64,000 nt of DNA. Origin: JAWXCM01 sp034408745 (GTDB lineage Bacteria > Acidobacteriota > Terriglobia > Bryobacterales > Bryobacteraceae). The translations under genes and the position numbers were made by a program. The notes beneath the pieces were generated by a model that did not search any database, had not been told where the DNA came from, and saw nothing but the letters and a program-made list of their open reading frames with translations. Location of the stretch: NCBI GenBank assembly GCA_034408745.1, contig JAWXCM010000401.1:15746-79745 (forward strand), given 5' to 3'. This document shows positions 34,460-44,026 of this stretch, in pieces (position 1 is the first letter of the stretch; every line of letters begins with the position of its first letter).

Positions 34460-37399
34460 TTAACGGACCTCGATCCGCACTTCGTTGCTGGGCTGCCCGG
34501 CGGCGCTGAGCAGAAGGGTCTGCGTGCCAGTCGCCGTGCTGGCCGGGATCCGCGCATTGATTTGATACAGGCCAGGGTACCCGGGCGCGAGCCCGCTGTA
34601 CAGCACTTCCGCAGGCACGCCCCCGACGGTCACCTCAGGCGTAACGCGGGTGAACTGTAGTCCACCCGAGCCAGCCGAAGTCAGTCCCAGCCCCGTAGCG
34701 TAAATCTCCACCACGTCACCTCGCTGGGCTGGCCGAACCTGCGTCACGGAGCCCGTACCGGCAACCACAACGGCCCCGTAGCGAGTTGGGGCGTCGAAGA
34801 AGATGCCCGGCTGGACGTCGCTGACCGGAACCAGGATCGGATCGGAACTGCCGGCAATGTTGCGGATGACCAGTCCGGCTGAACTCCCGCCGGACACATT
34901 CTGGGGCACAAGGAAGTTCACCTGACCCGAATTCGAGTAAAAAACCAGCGCGGGCAGGCCGTTCACCAACACCTGCACGGAGTCCGCCGTACCGGATCCC
35001 AGGTTGGCGCCGAACGCGGTCGCGATTGCGCCCGGGGCCAATCCTGGTGCAAATGAGGCGGCGTTGACCACGCTGTTGGCGTTCAGCGCCGGACGTCCCA
35101 GCGCGGTGACGACGGCGGGTGCGACCGCTGGTGCGGTGATGCGCAACTCCTGAACCGAGCCGCTGCCTGGCGTCCAGCGAAACTGCGCGATGCCATTCTC
35201 ATCAGTGACGGTTGAAGCGTTATCCACGCTGCCTTCGCCGGTGAGCGAAGCCGTGACGCTGACGCCCGGGAAGGGAAGCTCATTGACATCGGTGAGTCGC
35301 ACGCGAACCGCTTCGCGAAGCGCTGTTCCGGCTGTAGCGGCCTGGCCTGCACCGGACAACACAGCCAGCTTCTGGGAATCAGCCGCGGTGATGCCTGCCT
35401 TCAGCTCCACCGTCTCATACCCCGGGTCGGCGGGCTCCAGCAGAATCATGTCGGCTCCGGCCCTGAGACCGCGAAGCTGGAATGTCGCTTCCGTTCCGCC
35501 GGCGGGAATCGTTACCGAGGAAACGGCTGGCACCGCCGCGCCGCCCGTGGAGCGGACCACTACCGTCAGGTTCGTCTCCACTGGTTTTTCCGTGGCGATT
35601 CGAATCGGCGCGGTACCGCCGGGAGTCAACCCAACGGCGGGCCAGGATGAGACGGCCAGCGACTTCTTCAGCGTGGCGTCGGCCGCGGCTCGCTGGGAAG
35701 ATGCATCCCGGTAGAACGTCTCGAAAGCTGTGCGGTAGTTCTCCAGACGGGCCAGATCAGCGGCCGACGGCGCTGTCCCAGCGGCAGTGATCAGTGCGAA
35801 CCCGAAGCGGAACCGCCGCTGGGCGACGGTGTGATCCGGGGTTCGACGCCCGACTTGCGCGATCACGTCGGCGATACCCACATTTCGCCGCTGGCCGTTG
35901 AATCCGACCCCAACCTGGGGCAGAAACCGCGGTGCTGTGGAACTTGCCGCTGCGACATAAAAGGTATCCGGGACTTCTTCCGCCGGGCGAAAGCCCATCA
36001 GGTACTGGTCGAGAAGGGAATACGCTTCCACTGCCGCTACCGTTGTGAACCGAGGGTTGGAAGTGGCTCCGTTGTCGCGGATGCGCGCGCCGGACATCAG
36101 CGAAGCCTCCGAGTTGAACGTCGTCGCCCAGTGTGCGCTCTGTAGCCCAAGCATCGGAAACTCCGACACTCCCTCGTCGTCGCGGACGCTGGCATAGGCG
36201 AGAAACAGGTGGCCGGCCTCATGCGCGAGGATGGTTTTCGGAGTGTCAGGGGAGGGAAGCCGCAGGGTCACCGTACCGTCAGGGTCGACTGGATAATCGT
36301 CGAACCGTCCCATGTTGAGAATCGCCTGGAGACGTCGCTTTGACCCTGTCTCGGCCCCGATGTCCACTTTCTGGTCTCCGAAACCGGAACGGTCATTTCT
36401 GACAGTCACCTCAAAGGCAAGGGCACTTCTCACGGAGTCAGCCTGAATATTCAGGTTGTTAAACAACACCAGATAGTCGTAGGCGTCCTCATGATTCTGG
36501 TAAAAGCGTTGGGATGCGGCAAAAATGTCGACGCTTTCCGTGGACGTAAAGTATTCGGCGATACTTCCGGCGTAGTCGCCCGAACTGGTTGTCGTGAAAC
36601 TCAGGATGTTCGGATCGGACTGCACACCTCCCACGCTGACGCCCACCACCGCTTCGGAAGCCACCACATCGGCCCATGCAATCTCGATACTTCCATCCCG
36701 AAAGAGCCGAAGCTGAAACGTTTGGCGGCGTCCTGCACCGAAATCGGAGTATTCCGGAACCCGCACCCAGCTAATCACGAATTTATCCGACGAAGCGGTT
36801 ACAAATACACCCCCTCCGGCGGTCGCCCGGCTGGGGTCGAGGTCCTCAAACAGCGCGGCTATCCGTGCCGAACCCGCCAGAAACCGACCGAGCGAACGGT
36901 CCGTAACTCCGGCGTCGCCATCACCAAAACTCACATTTCCATCGGAATTAACGAACAACTCCGTCCAGGTTATTCCAAAAAAAGGAAATGCGAACGGGAT
37001 CGGCACGGCCCGTGTGTCGTCATCGCCGAGGCCCGTCAGGTGCGTTCCCGCGGCCGCGGCCGCAGTGTCCATTGACTCACCCGACAGCTCAAACCGGTAC
37101 CCGGCGGGTGTGCCTGGGCGAGGAACGAATCGCAGCGTTCGCTGATTCAGCGAAAACGGGTTCCGCCGGGAGATAACGCCGTTCGTATCGTCGAGAATGG
37201 CAATGCTGCCCTGATCGGGTCGCAGTGTGGAGACAGCGGAGGCACGGACGCGCTTAATTCCGGATTTCGCCGACTGCGTGTGAAGCTGCAGTTCCTGGCG
37301 CGCGCGATAGTCATGCGAGCCACATAGAACCGGCTCGTGCTTGCCATAAGCGGGTACCAAACACAGCGCAAGTCCCAGCGCAAAAGTGATACGATGCAT
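34460..37399 (-). CDS. Giant secreted protein: HExxH metallopeptidase-like, Ig, Solibacter C-terminal domain
   Basis: A 979-residue protein with a signal peptide (MHRITFALGLALCLVPAYG). It has an N-terminal beta domain with NIDO-like features (GNVSFGDGD, FVISWVRVPEYSDFG), a HEAGH motif at residues 393-397 (AHEAGHLFLAYA) that would bind zinc, Ig-like repeats (residues about 600-760) and a C-terminal domain of roughly 220 residues beginning NAASFAPGLAPGAIATAFGA. This end matches the TIGR03437 'Soli_cterm' type that is abundant in Solibacter and relatives. A peptidase function is plausible but not proven; the usual third zinc ligand is not identified. Confidence 0.8.
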   Translation of the reverse strand: MHRITFALGLALCLVPAYGKHEPVLCGSHDYRARQELQLHTQSAKSGIKRVRASAVSTLRPDQGSIAILDDTNGVISRRNPFSLNQRTLRFVPRPGTPAGYRFELSGESMDTAAAAAGTHLTGLGDDDTRAVPIPFAFPFFGITWTELFVNSDGNVSFGDGDAGVTDRSLGRFLAGSARIAALFEDLDPSRATAGGGVFVTASSDKFVISWVRVPEYSDFGAGRRQTFQLRLFRDGSIEIAWADVVASEAVVGVSVGGVQSDPNILSFTTTSSGDYAGSIAEYFTSTESVDIFAASQRFYQNHEDAYDYLVLFNNLNIQADSVRSALAFEVTVRNDRSGFGDQKVDIGAETGSKRRLQAILNMGRFDDYPVDPDGTVTLRLPSPDTPKTILAHEAGHLFLAYASVRDDEGVSEFPMLGLQSAHWATTFNSEASLMSGARIRDNGATSNPRFTTVAAVEAYSLLDQYLMGFRPAEEVPDTFYVAAASSTAPRFLPQVGVGFNGQRRNVGIADVIAQVGRRTPDHTVAQRRFRFGFALITAAGTAPSAADLARLENYRTAFETFYRDASSQRAAADATLKKSLAVSSWPAVGLTPGGTAPIRIATEKPVETNLTVVVRSTGGAAVPAVSSVTIPAGGTEATFQLRGLRAGADMILLEPADPGYETVELKAGITAADSQKLAVLSGAGQAATAGTALREAVRVRLTDVNELPFPGVSVTASLTGEGSVDNASTVTDENGIAQFRWTPGSGSVQELRITAPAVAPAVVTALGRPALNANSVVNAASFAPGLAPGAIATAFGANLGSGTADSVQVLVNGLPALVFYSNSGQVNFLVPQNVSGGSSAGLVIRNIAGSSDPILVPVSDVQPGIFFDAPTRYGAVVVAGTGSVTQVRPAQRGDVVEIYATGLGLTSAGSGGLQFTRVTPEVTVGGVPAEVLYSGLAPGYPGLYQINARIPASTATGTQTLLLSAAGQPSNEVRIEVR

Positions 37400-37566
37400 G
37401 TAAATCTTTCTTTTATTGTAGACCGCTTCACATCCTCGAAGGGGTACGGTCGCTGTAACAGTGAGGCCGAAGGGCCTGCTTTGGGTTGTGAAAAACGCAG
37501 AAAACTCTTAATGGCAAACACTTACGCCATTTCACTGTGAAACTGCTACCCGCATGGTACCCGTAC

Positions 37567-37585
37567 TACCCCCACGCCGGGGGTA
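37567..37585 (+). terminator. Hairpin in the long leader region between 37399 and 37719
   Basis: TACCCCC-ACGCC-GGGGGTA forms a perfect 7-bp stem, followed after 5 bases by ATTTTT. It looks like a small intrinsic terminator or attenuator on the plus strand. The rest of the 320-base divergent region 37400-37718 has a second stem (GCGAA/TTCGC, 37676-37697) and an AGAGAGAGGGG ribosome site near 37703, but no confident promoter. Confidence 0.45.
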
Positions 37586-37718
37586 ATGAAATTTTTCCCT
37601 GCTTGCCGCATGCTGGTACTGCACCCGAAGAGAAACGATGGCGGTCAGGTGGGAATCCTGGCATTTCAGGTGCTCGCGAATTCCTGGGGGGGTTCGCTGA
37701 AAGAGAGAGGGGATCAAA

Positions 37719-38081
37719 GTGGCACGAGAGAAAGCAACCAGGAACATAACCGAGACTACCGGCTTTCAGGAAGCGGGCTCCGCCATCGCTTCTATGTATG
37801 GGCCAATGTCGCCAGTCACGTTGTCTGACTGGTTTACTAACCTGTTTCCGGGATATTCCACCGGTCAGGACTGGGAGAGCTTCAAGCTTGGCTATATGAG
37901 CGGGCTGTGGAACGGAGCCGAAGAGCTCGCCGCGCCTGTCTTTGTAGCGGACACGAATCCCGACGAGCATCGCAGCACCGACGCGGTCGGTTTTATGACC
38001 CTCGCCTACATCACGGGCAAGAAGGGCAAGTTGGAACTGTTGGACCGATACACCGAACTGATGCCCGATCAGGGCAACTAA
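37719..38081 (+). CDS. Unrecognised 120-residue protein
   Basis: A 120-residue acidic protein starting at GTG 37719 with a purine-rich AGAGAGAGGGG site upstream. No family is recognised. Visible features: TTGFQEAGSAIASMYGPMSP near the start, aromatic-rich WFTNLFPGYSTGQDWESFKLGYMSGLW, and a C-terminal SADLIADK-free, mostly helical end. There is no signal peptide or membrane helix, so it is likely cytoplasmic. The coding signal is good and the ribosome site strong. The long structured leader is unusual for so small a gene. Confidence 0.65.
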   Translation: MAREKATRNITETTGFQEAGSAIASMYGPMSPVTLSDWFTNLFPGYSTGQDWESFKLGYMSGLWNGAEELAAPVFVADTNPDEHRSTDAVGFMTLAYITGKKGKLELLDRYTELMPDQGN

Positions 38082-38129
38082 AAAGGTCGCCAGCCCGTCC
38101 TTCTCCCCATCGATCCGCAATTCCCTGCT

Positions 38130-38157
38130 TTCCCTCCGGTACACTCGTCGGAGGGAA
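38130..38157. terminator. 9-bp stem-loop between two plus-strand genes
   Basis: TTCCCTCCG/CGGAGGGAA is a perfect 9-bp stem with a 10-base loop lying 48 bases after the hypothetical gene's stop and 31 bases before the TlpA-like ATG. It has no U run on the plus strand. It is a possible terminator or leader stem. Confidence 0.4.
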
Positions 38158-38187
38158 GGCAGCGTGGCCTGAGTTCCACTCTTATTC

Positions 38188-38742
38188 ATGGACAGCAAGA
38201 CCCTTTTTCGTGTGCTGGTTATTGCCGGGCTGGTTGTGGGCATCGCGGCGGTCACCACCATGTCCCGCCAGGACTCCGCGCCCAGACTCATCTCCGTTAA
38301 GCCCGCCGCCAAACGAACGCCGATGCCTGCGTTTTCCTGGCCCTCCATGTCCGGCCACAAGTGGAGCATGTCGGAGCATAAGGGAAAGATCGTGCTGGTG
38401 AACTTCTGGGCCACCTGGTGCGGTCCGTGCCGTGTCGAGACACCGGATCTGGTGCGTGTCTATGAAAAGTACAAGGGCAGGGGAGTGACCATCGCGGCCG
38501 TTTCGATGGATGAGGATCCGGCTAAAGTCGTGCCGCGGTTTGTGGAACGTTACAGGATGGAATACCCTGTTCTTGTGCCCGCCCCCGATTCCCCCATCAC
38601 AGAAGCGATTCAGAGCCTACCCACATCCTTTCTGGTCGATACGCAGGGACGAGTCGCGCGTACATGGGTGGGCATGCTGCACGAGGAAGAACTCATAATG
38701 AACATCGACGAACTTCTGGCCGAAGGTGCGGGACCCACATGA
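38188..38742 (+). CDS. TlpA/ResA-type membrane-anchored thioredoxin
   Basis: A 184-residue protein with one N-terminal anchor (LVIAGLVVGIAAVTTM) and a periplasmic thioredoxin fold. The redox motif WCGPC is at residues 77-81 with C78 and C81; the usual cis-Pro segment reads LPTSFLVDTQG. TlpA/ResA proteins reduce disulfides of apocytochromes or copper-centre proteins in the periplasm. No cytochrome maturation gene is nearby. Its stop overlaps the sulfatase start (ATGA). Confidence 0.88.
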   Translation: MDSKTLFRVLVIAGLVVGIAAVTTMSRQDSAPRLISVKPAAKRTPMPAFSWPSMSGHKWSMSEHKGKIVLVNFWATWCGPCRVETPDLVRVYEKYKGRGVTIAAVSMDEDPAKVVPRFVERYRMEYPVLVPAPDSPITEAIQSLPTSFLVDTQGRVARTWVGMLHEEELIMNIDELLAEGAGPT

Positions 38743-40075
38743 GGCGCCGCGAGTTTCTCGCCGCCGGAATCGCAGCGTCACTCTGCCCGGCACAAACTGC
38801 GAAGAAGCCCAACATCGTGTTCATCCTGCTGGACGACCTCGGCACCTACGATTTTGGGTGCTATGGCCAGCAGCACATCCAGACGCCCAGCGCGGACAAG
38901 CTGGCCGCTGAGGGGATGAAATTCACGGCCGCTTATGCCGGTGGCGCGGTCTGCGCTCCCTCGCGCGCCGTTCTGATGACCGGACTGCACGGCGGACATG
39001 CGCCAGTTCGCGCTAATGCGGGTACAATTCCCATCACCCCGGAGGACGTCACAGTAGCGGCCGTGCTGAAGAAAGCCGGTTACGCGACTGGAGGATTCGG
39101 CAAGTGGGGGCTGGGCGACGCCGGATCGGCAGGCGTGCCCTCAAAGCACGGATTCGACGAGTTCTTCGGCTACCTCCATCAGGTGCATGCGCACAACTAC
39201 TACACGCCGTTCCTCTGGGATAACGAGAAGCGTGTCGAGTTGCCGAAAGGCACGTACAGCGCCGACCTGATCGCCGACAAGACCCTCGATTTCGTGCGCC
39301 GGCACAAGGATTCGCCGTTCTTCCTGTATGCGACGTGGACATTGCCCCACGGCAATTTCGAGGTCCCCGACCTCAGTCCGTACAAAGGCAGGGACTGGCC
39401 CGAGAAGCACAAACATACGCCGCCATGGTCACCCGTGCCGACGCGCACTACGGTCGACTCCTGGCGCTGCTCGATGAACTGAAGCTTCGCGAGAACACGG
39501 TCGTCATCCTCTCCAGCGACAATGGCGCACCCTCGGGAGCCGACCACGGCTACCAGTTCTTTCGCAGCAACGGCCCGCTGCGCGACGCGAAAGGCTCGGT
39601 GTATGAGGGCGGGTTGCGAGTCCCGTTTATCGTGCGCTGGCCAGGCAAGGTGAAACCAGGGTCGGTCAGCCACTACCCGGTGGCGTTCTGCGACATCATG
39701 CCGACGTTCGCCGAGATCGCCGGTGGGAAGCCGCCTGCGCGGATCGATGGCGAGTCTCTGGTGCCGGAGTTCCTTGGCAAGGCACACCCGAAACGGGAAT
39801 GGATGTACTGGGAACAGAACATCTACGACCAAAAATCCGGTAAACTGCGGGCCGACCGCCTGCAACAGGCTGCGCGATTCGGCAACTGGAAAGGAGTGCG
39901 CCCCACTCCCGCCGCTCCGCTGGAACTCTACAATCTGGCCGAGGATCCGTCGGAGTCGCGCAACGTAGCCGAAGCGAACCCGGCCATCGTGCGCCAGATC
40001 GAAAAATACCTCCGCAAGGCGCGAACAGAACCGCGGTCGCACAGCACAGGAAGCATGGAGTTCGTGAAAGGCTGA
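38739..40075 (+). pseudogene. Arylsulfatase A-type sulfatase, one-base frameshift
   Basis: The reading frame from ATG 38739 opens with a Tat leader (RRREFLAAGIAASL) and a sulfatase core, including C72 in VCAPSRAVL, the cysteine modified to formylglycine. It runs out of frame near 39411. The correct continuation appears in another frame: TYAAMVTRADAHYGRLL, then VILSSDNGAPSG, ending at 40075. Restoring one base in the A3 run at 39411-39413 joins them as EKHKTYAAMVTRAD, with a total of 445 residues. The sulfatase should remove sulfate from polysaccharides. Either a true frameshift or, more likely, an assembly error. Confidence 0.75.
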
Positions 40076-40165
40076 GGTCTGCCGGCCGGGTTGTGTTTGT
40101 AGCCACAATATCCATGAGAATTTTTGCGTTGAGCTGTCACTAACCAACCAGGTACAGGAACGCGC

Positions 40166-40182
40166 CAGGTCGCTCTGACCTG
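40166..40182 (+). promoter_or_regulatory. Small stem-loop in the leader of the first chemoreceptor
   Basis: CAGGTC-GCTCT-GACCTG forms a 6-bp stem just before the GGAGG ribosome site. It could modulate ribosome access, but it is short and its function is unproven. Confidence 0.25.
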
Positions 40183-40195
40183 TGATGGAGGCTCA

Positions 40196-41617
40196 ATGAC
40201 TGTTGGAAGAAGATTGTCGACGTCGTTTGCCGCTCAGGCCCTGATGATGGCCGTGCTCGGCACGGTTGCACTTGTCAGCCTTTGGAGGCTGACTGAAACT
40301 GTGGACCGGATTACGAACGATTCGCTGCCGGGCTTGTTCCTGTCCGGTAAGCTCTCTGCCGCCGCGAAGGACCAGCGGGGCATGATGGTAAGTCATATCG
40401 CCAGCGCGGACCAGTCGGAAAAATCTGGTTATGAAGCCGAGATTGCGCGTTTCGAAGGCGATCTGCGCTCCACTTATGCAGCGTACGAAAAGACGATCAA
40501 AGACGAGGATGACAGGGCACTCGCCTCCAGGGTGTTGCCTGCGCAAACCCGTGTTCTGGAGGTTTGGTCTCGTGTTCAGGCGGTCAGTCGCGCCGGTGAT
40601 ACGAAAGCGGCCATCGAACTCTGGAGTAAGGAGGGTGTACCTGCAGCCAGTGAGCGGGCTAAGGCAATCAGCGAACTGGAAGATTTCAACCGGACCTCCG
40701 GACAAGCGGATGCTGCTGCCGCAACAGCCACCGCGCACAGCGCAATCTGGTCGATTTCAATAGTGTTCTGTGTGTCCCTGGTTGTGTCCGTGCTGCTCGC
40801 CATTTTCAACGTTCGGAGCATCGTCAAGCCGCTCGACAGAGCCATTACCAGTCTGCGTGAGGGGGCGTCTCAGGTTGCAGCCGCTGCCCAGCAGGTGGCC
40901 AGTTCCGTTCAGACACTGGCTCACGGTGCCTCACAGCAGGCCGCGTCGATGGAAGAGACCTCCGCCTCGACGGAAGAAATCAATGCCATGGCGCAGAAAA
41001 ACTCGGATCACGCGCGGGCGGCCGGTACGGAAGTCGACGAGGTAACGAAGGTCATTGGTGTAGCGAATAAGAACCTGGGCGCGATGGTGGAGTCGATGGC
41101 CGGTATTAGGTCGGCGGCGGGAAAGATGGCGACCATCATTCAGGTAATCGACCAGATCGCGTTCCAGACCAACATTCTGGCCTTGAACGCGGCCGTGGAA
41201 GCCGCTCGGGCCGGTGTTGCCGGGATGGGCTTCGCCGTTGTGGCCGATGAGGTCAGGTCGCTGGCTCACCGCAGCGCCGATTCCGCCCGTGACACTGCGC
41301 TTCTGATTGAGGAAGCGGTCAACACGTCAAAGGACGGCAGCAGGCATCTGGAACTGTTGGCAGATTCGGTTCGCACCATCACGGAGCGGTCTGTCAGGCT
41401 GAAGGGACTGGTGGAGCAGGTTACGGAAGCCAGTCTGGAACAAGCTCGAGGCGCCCGTGAGATTGCCTCGGCCCTGGCGCAAATGGATTCCTCCACCCAG
41501 CATGTCGCCTCCAGCGCGGAGGAAAGCGCCGCCGCAAGCGAGGAACTCAGCGGCCAGTCGGAGACGCTGATGGGAGTTGTCGTCGAGCTCGACGGCCTTG
41601 TACATTCCAAAGCCTGA
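40196..41617 (+). CDS. Methyl-accepting chemotaxis protein, 4HB sensor
   Basis: A 473-residue chemoreceptor. TM1 lies at residues about 12-30 (LMMAVLGTVALVSLW), a periplasmic four-helix-bundle sensor at about 31-180, TM2 at about 182-202 (FCVSLVVSVLLAIFN), then HAMP-like linker and a cytoplasmic signalling coiled coil with the hairpin tip QIAFQTNILALNAAVEAARA. A GGAGG site precedes the ATG. A hairpin, CAGGTC/GACCTG (40166-40182), sits 13 bases before the start. No cheA, cheW or flagellar genes are in the window, so the receptor must work with remote partners. A second receptor with a similar tip lies at 57289-58740. Confidence 0.9.
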   Translation: MTVGRRLSTSFAAQALMMAVLGTVALVSLWRLTETVDRITNDSLPGLFLSGKLSAAAKDQRGMMVSHIASADQSEKSGYEAEIARFEGDLRSTYAAYEKTIKDEDDRALASRVLPAQTRVLEVWSRVQAVSRAGDTKAAIELWSKEGVPAASERAKAISELEDFNRTSGQADAAAATATAHSAIWSISIVFCVSLVVSVLLAIFNVRSIVKPLDRAITSLREGASQVAAAAQQVASSVQTLAHGASQQAASMEETSASTEEINAMAQKNSDHARAAGTEVDEVTKVIGVANKNLGAMVESMAGIRSAAGKMATIIQVIDQIAFQTNILALNAAVEAARAGVAGMGFAVVADEVRSLAHRSADSARDTALLIEEAVNTSKDGSRHLELLADSVRTITERSVRLKGLVEQVTEASLEQARGAREIASALAQMDSSTQHVASSAEESAAASEELSGQSETLMGVVVELDGLVHSKA

Positions 41618-41676
41618 AGCCCGGCTGCGCGTTTCACCTTGCAACCTACGCCCTGACGTGATGTGATAGAACGCGC

Positions 41677-43020
41677 ATGACGCAACCGACCCCGGCGCCA
41701 GGATCCATTCCTGCCGCTTTGAACCAGACACCAACCCGAGCGCGCTACTGGGTTGTCGTTTTCGCAATTACGCTTGCCATCCTCTCGTACATCGACCGTG
41801 TCTGCATCTCGCAGGCCGCCGAACATATTAAGAGGGATCTGGGTCTTACGCAGACCCAGATCGGGATGATCTTCTCGTCCTTCGCGGTCGCCTATGCACT
41901 GTTTGAAGTGCCTGGGGGCTGGATGGGCGACGTCATGGGACCCCGTAAAGTTCTGATGCGGATCGTCATCTGGTGGTCCTTCTTCACCGCGGCCACCGGG
42001 TACATGTGGAACTTCACATCGCTCTATGTGGTCCGATTCCTCTTCGGTGCGGGTGAAGCCGGTTGTTTTCCCAACCTGACCAAGGCGTTCTCGGCATGGC
42101 TTCCGAATTCCGAACGAACCCGCGCGCAAAGCATTATGTGGACCTTTGCCCGCTGGGGCGGGGCATTCACGCCTCCGCTGGTGGTCTGGGTCTTCCAGTA
42201 CATGTCCTGGCGCAGCGCGTTCGTGCTTTTTGGCGCTCTCGGCGTGTTCTGGGCCGTTGCTTTCTACCTCTGGTATCGCGATAATCCCCGCGATCACAAG
42301 TCGGTAAATGCCGCGGAACTCGCTCTGCTGGACGGCAACGACCGTCTCGGCCAGGGCCACGCGCATGTGCCCTGGAGCAAGCTGATCAAGAATCGTTCCA
42401 TCTGGCTACTCTGGGCGCAGTATTTCTTCATCACCTACCCCTGGTACTTCTACATCACCTGGCTGCCGCTGTTCCTCAAGGAGCGCTATCCCGATCTCGA
42501 CGCGACGACGCGAGCCTACCTGGCTGTACTTCCGCTGTTCTTCGGTGGAATCGGAAGCCTTACCTCGGGCTTCAGCTCCGCCCGCCTGACCAGGTTGACC
42601 GGCAGCATTAAGGTCTCCCGGCGCATTATGGGATGCCTGGGCTTCTTCGGCGCGACCGCCATGCTCCTCGTCTTCATCCAGATGCAGGGGACCGGTCGGG
42701 GCGCGACGCTGGACGCCGCAATTCTCTCTATGATCTTCATGGGACTCACCAGCTTCTTCAACGATCTGGTAATGCCCGGTGCCTGGGCCACCTGCATGGA
42801 CATCGGCGGCAAGTACGCCGGTACCGTGTCGGGTTCGATGAACATGATGGGAAACCTCGCTGGATTCGTCGCTCCCACGGTCGGCGGCATGATCCTCGAT
42901 GCGAAGCTCGGTTACACTCCGTTTTTGTATTCGATGGCGCTGATGTACTTCCTCGGAGGCCTTTGCTGGCCGTTCATCGATCCGACGAAGCCGCTGGATC
43001 CGGAAGACGCGGTGCATTAG
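41677..43020 (+). CDS. MFS transporter, anion:cation symporter (ACS) type
   Basis: A 447-residue transporter with 12 membrane helices. Family features: an N-terminal ARYWVVVFAITLAILSYIDRVCIS, the loop motif GGWMGDVMGPRKVL between TM2 and TM3, and AYALFEVPGGW. These match the ACS group (hexuronate, galactonate, phthalate, glucarate transporters). It is a probable importer of sugar acids or other carboxylates. It ends one base before a GTG of an amidohydrolase gene, so the pair is an operon. Substrate unproven. Confidence 0.88.
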   Translation: MTQPTPAPGSIPAALNQTPTRARYWVVVFAITLAILSYIDRVCISQAAEHIKRDLGLTQTQIGMIFSSFAVAYALFEVPGGWMGDVMGPRKVLMRIVIWWSFFTAATGYMWNFTSLYVVRFLFGAGEAGCFPNLTKAFSAWLPNSERTRAQSIMWTFARWGGAFTPPLVVWVFQYMSWRSAFVLFGALGVFWAVAFYLWYRDNPRDHKSVNAAELALLDGNDRLGQGHAHVPWSKLIKNRSIWLLWAQYFFITYPWYFYITWLPLFLKERYPDLDATTRAYLAVLPLFFGGIGSLTSGFSSARLTRLTGSIKVSRRIMGCLGFFGATAMLLVFIQMQGTGRGATLDAAILSMIFMGLTSFFNDLVMPGAWATCMDIGGKYAGTVSGSMNMMGNLAGFVAPTVGGMILDAKLGYTPFLYSMALMYFLGGLCWPFIDPTKPLDPEDAVH

Positions 43021-43021
43021 C

Positions 43022-43996
43022 GTGCCAGTTACGACCCATATTCCGCACTGGGGAGATCTGCGCGTGTCCGACGCGCACGTGCATTTCTTCTCTCACAGCT
43101 TCTACTCGGCACTGGCGCGGCAGAAGCGCGTCGACGGTGTTGAGGCCCTTGGTCCCATGCTGGAGGGCTGGGAAATCCCTGGTGCCGCCGCCGGGGACAG
43201 TGACCCGCTGGCCGAGCGCTGGGTTGCGGAACTGAACTCGCACCGTATCGCCCGTGCCTGCCTCATTGGCAGCGTTCCGGGCGACGAGGACGGCGTTGCG
43301 GTCGCAGTAGCTGAGCATCCCTCACGCTTCTTTGGCGCGTTCATGCTGGACCCGCTGCAGCCCGATGCGGTGGACCGGATGGAACGTGCCGCGTCGAACC
43401 CTCACCTCCATACCGTCTGCCTCTTCCCGGCGATGCAACGCTTCTCGGTCGCTGACGACGTGCATGTCGCGCCCGTGCTGGACGTGGCGTCAGCCCATCA
43501 CATGGCGGTGTTTGTGCACTGCGGCGCGCTAAGCGTCGGGGTACGCCGCAAACTCGGGCTGCCGAGCCCGTTCGATATGCGCTATTCGAGCCCGCTCGAC
43601 CTGCACCCGGTGGCGCTGCGCTATCCGCAGGTGCCGTTCATCATTCCGCACTTCGGCTCAGGGATGCTTCGGGAGGCGCTGATGGTGGCTGACCTGTGTC
43701 CGAACGTGTATCTCGACACCTCAAGCTCGAACAAGTGGATGAAGTACGAGGGGCTGAACCTGCGCACGGTGTTCGGCCGCGCGTTGGATGTAGCGGGCCC
43801 GTCGCGGCTGCTGTTCGGCAGCGACTCCAGCTTCTTCCCGCGAGGCTGGCAGCACGACGTGCTGGAGCAGCAGGCCACGGCCCTTTACGAACTCGGCGTC
43901 AAAGAGGCCGAAGCTCGCCTGATCCTCGGAGGTAATCTGGAGCGGCTGATGGCCGAGCGTACTGAAAAGACACCGTTACCGTCAGGGATTTCGTAA
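43022..43996 (+). CDS. Amidohydrolase-family metal hydrolase/decarboxylase
   Basis: A 324-residue TIM-barrel enzyme of the amidohydrolase-2 (PF04909-like) group. Metal ligands are H19 and H21 in SDAHVHFF, a His in VFVHCGA, a His in IIPHFGSG, and the Asp in FGSDSSFF. The group includes lactonases and decarboxylases such as ACMSD and 2-pyrone-4,6-dicarboxylate hydrolase. The GTG start follows the MFS stop by one base. The pairing with a carboxylate transporter suggests import and breakdown of one compound, likely a lactone or aromatic acid. Confidence 0.82.
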   Translation: MPVTTHIPHWGDLRVSDAHVHFFSHSFYSALARQKRVDGVEALGPMLEGWEIPGAAAGDSDPLAERWVAELNSHRIARACLIGSVPGDEDGVAVAVAEHPSRFFGAFMLDPLQPDAVDRMERAASNPHLHTVCLFPAMQRFSVADDVHVAPVLDVASAHHMAVFVHCGALSVGVRRKLGLPSPFDMRYSSPLDLHPVALRYPQVPFIIPHFGSGMLREALMVADLCPNVYLDTSSSNKWMKYEGLNLRTVFGRALDVAGPSRLLFGSDSSFFPRGWQHDVLEQQATALYELGVKEAEARLILGGNLERLMAERTEKTPLPSGIS

Positions 43997-44026
43997 CGTA
44001 CCCCTGCTGCGGGTGGTCCCACCTGT

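Noticed and set aside
37532..37747. Minus-strand 71-codon ORF in the leader region
   Set aside because: No ribosome site or family; overlaps the divergent promoter and the plus-strand gene.
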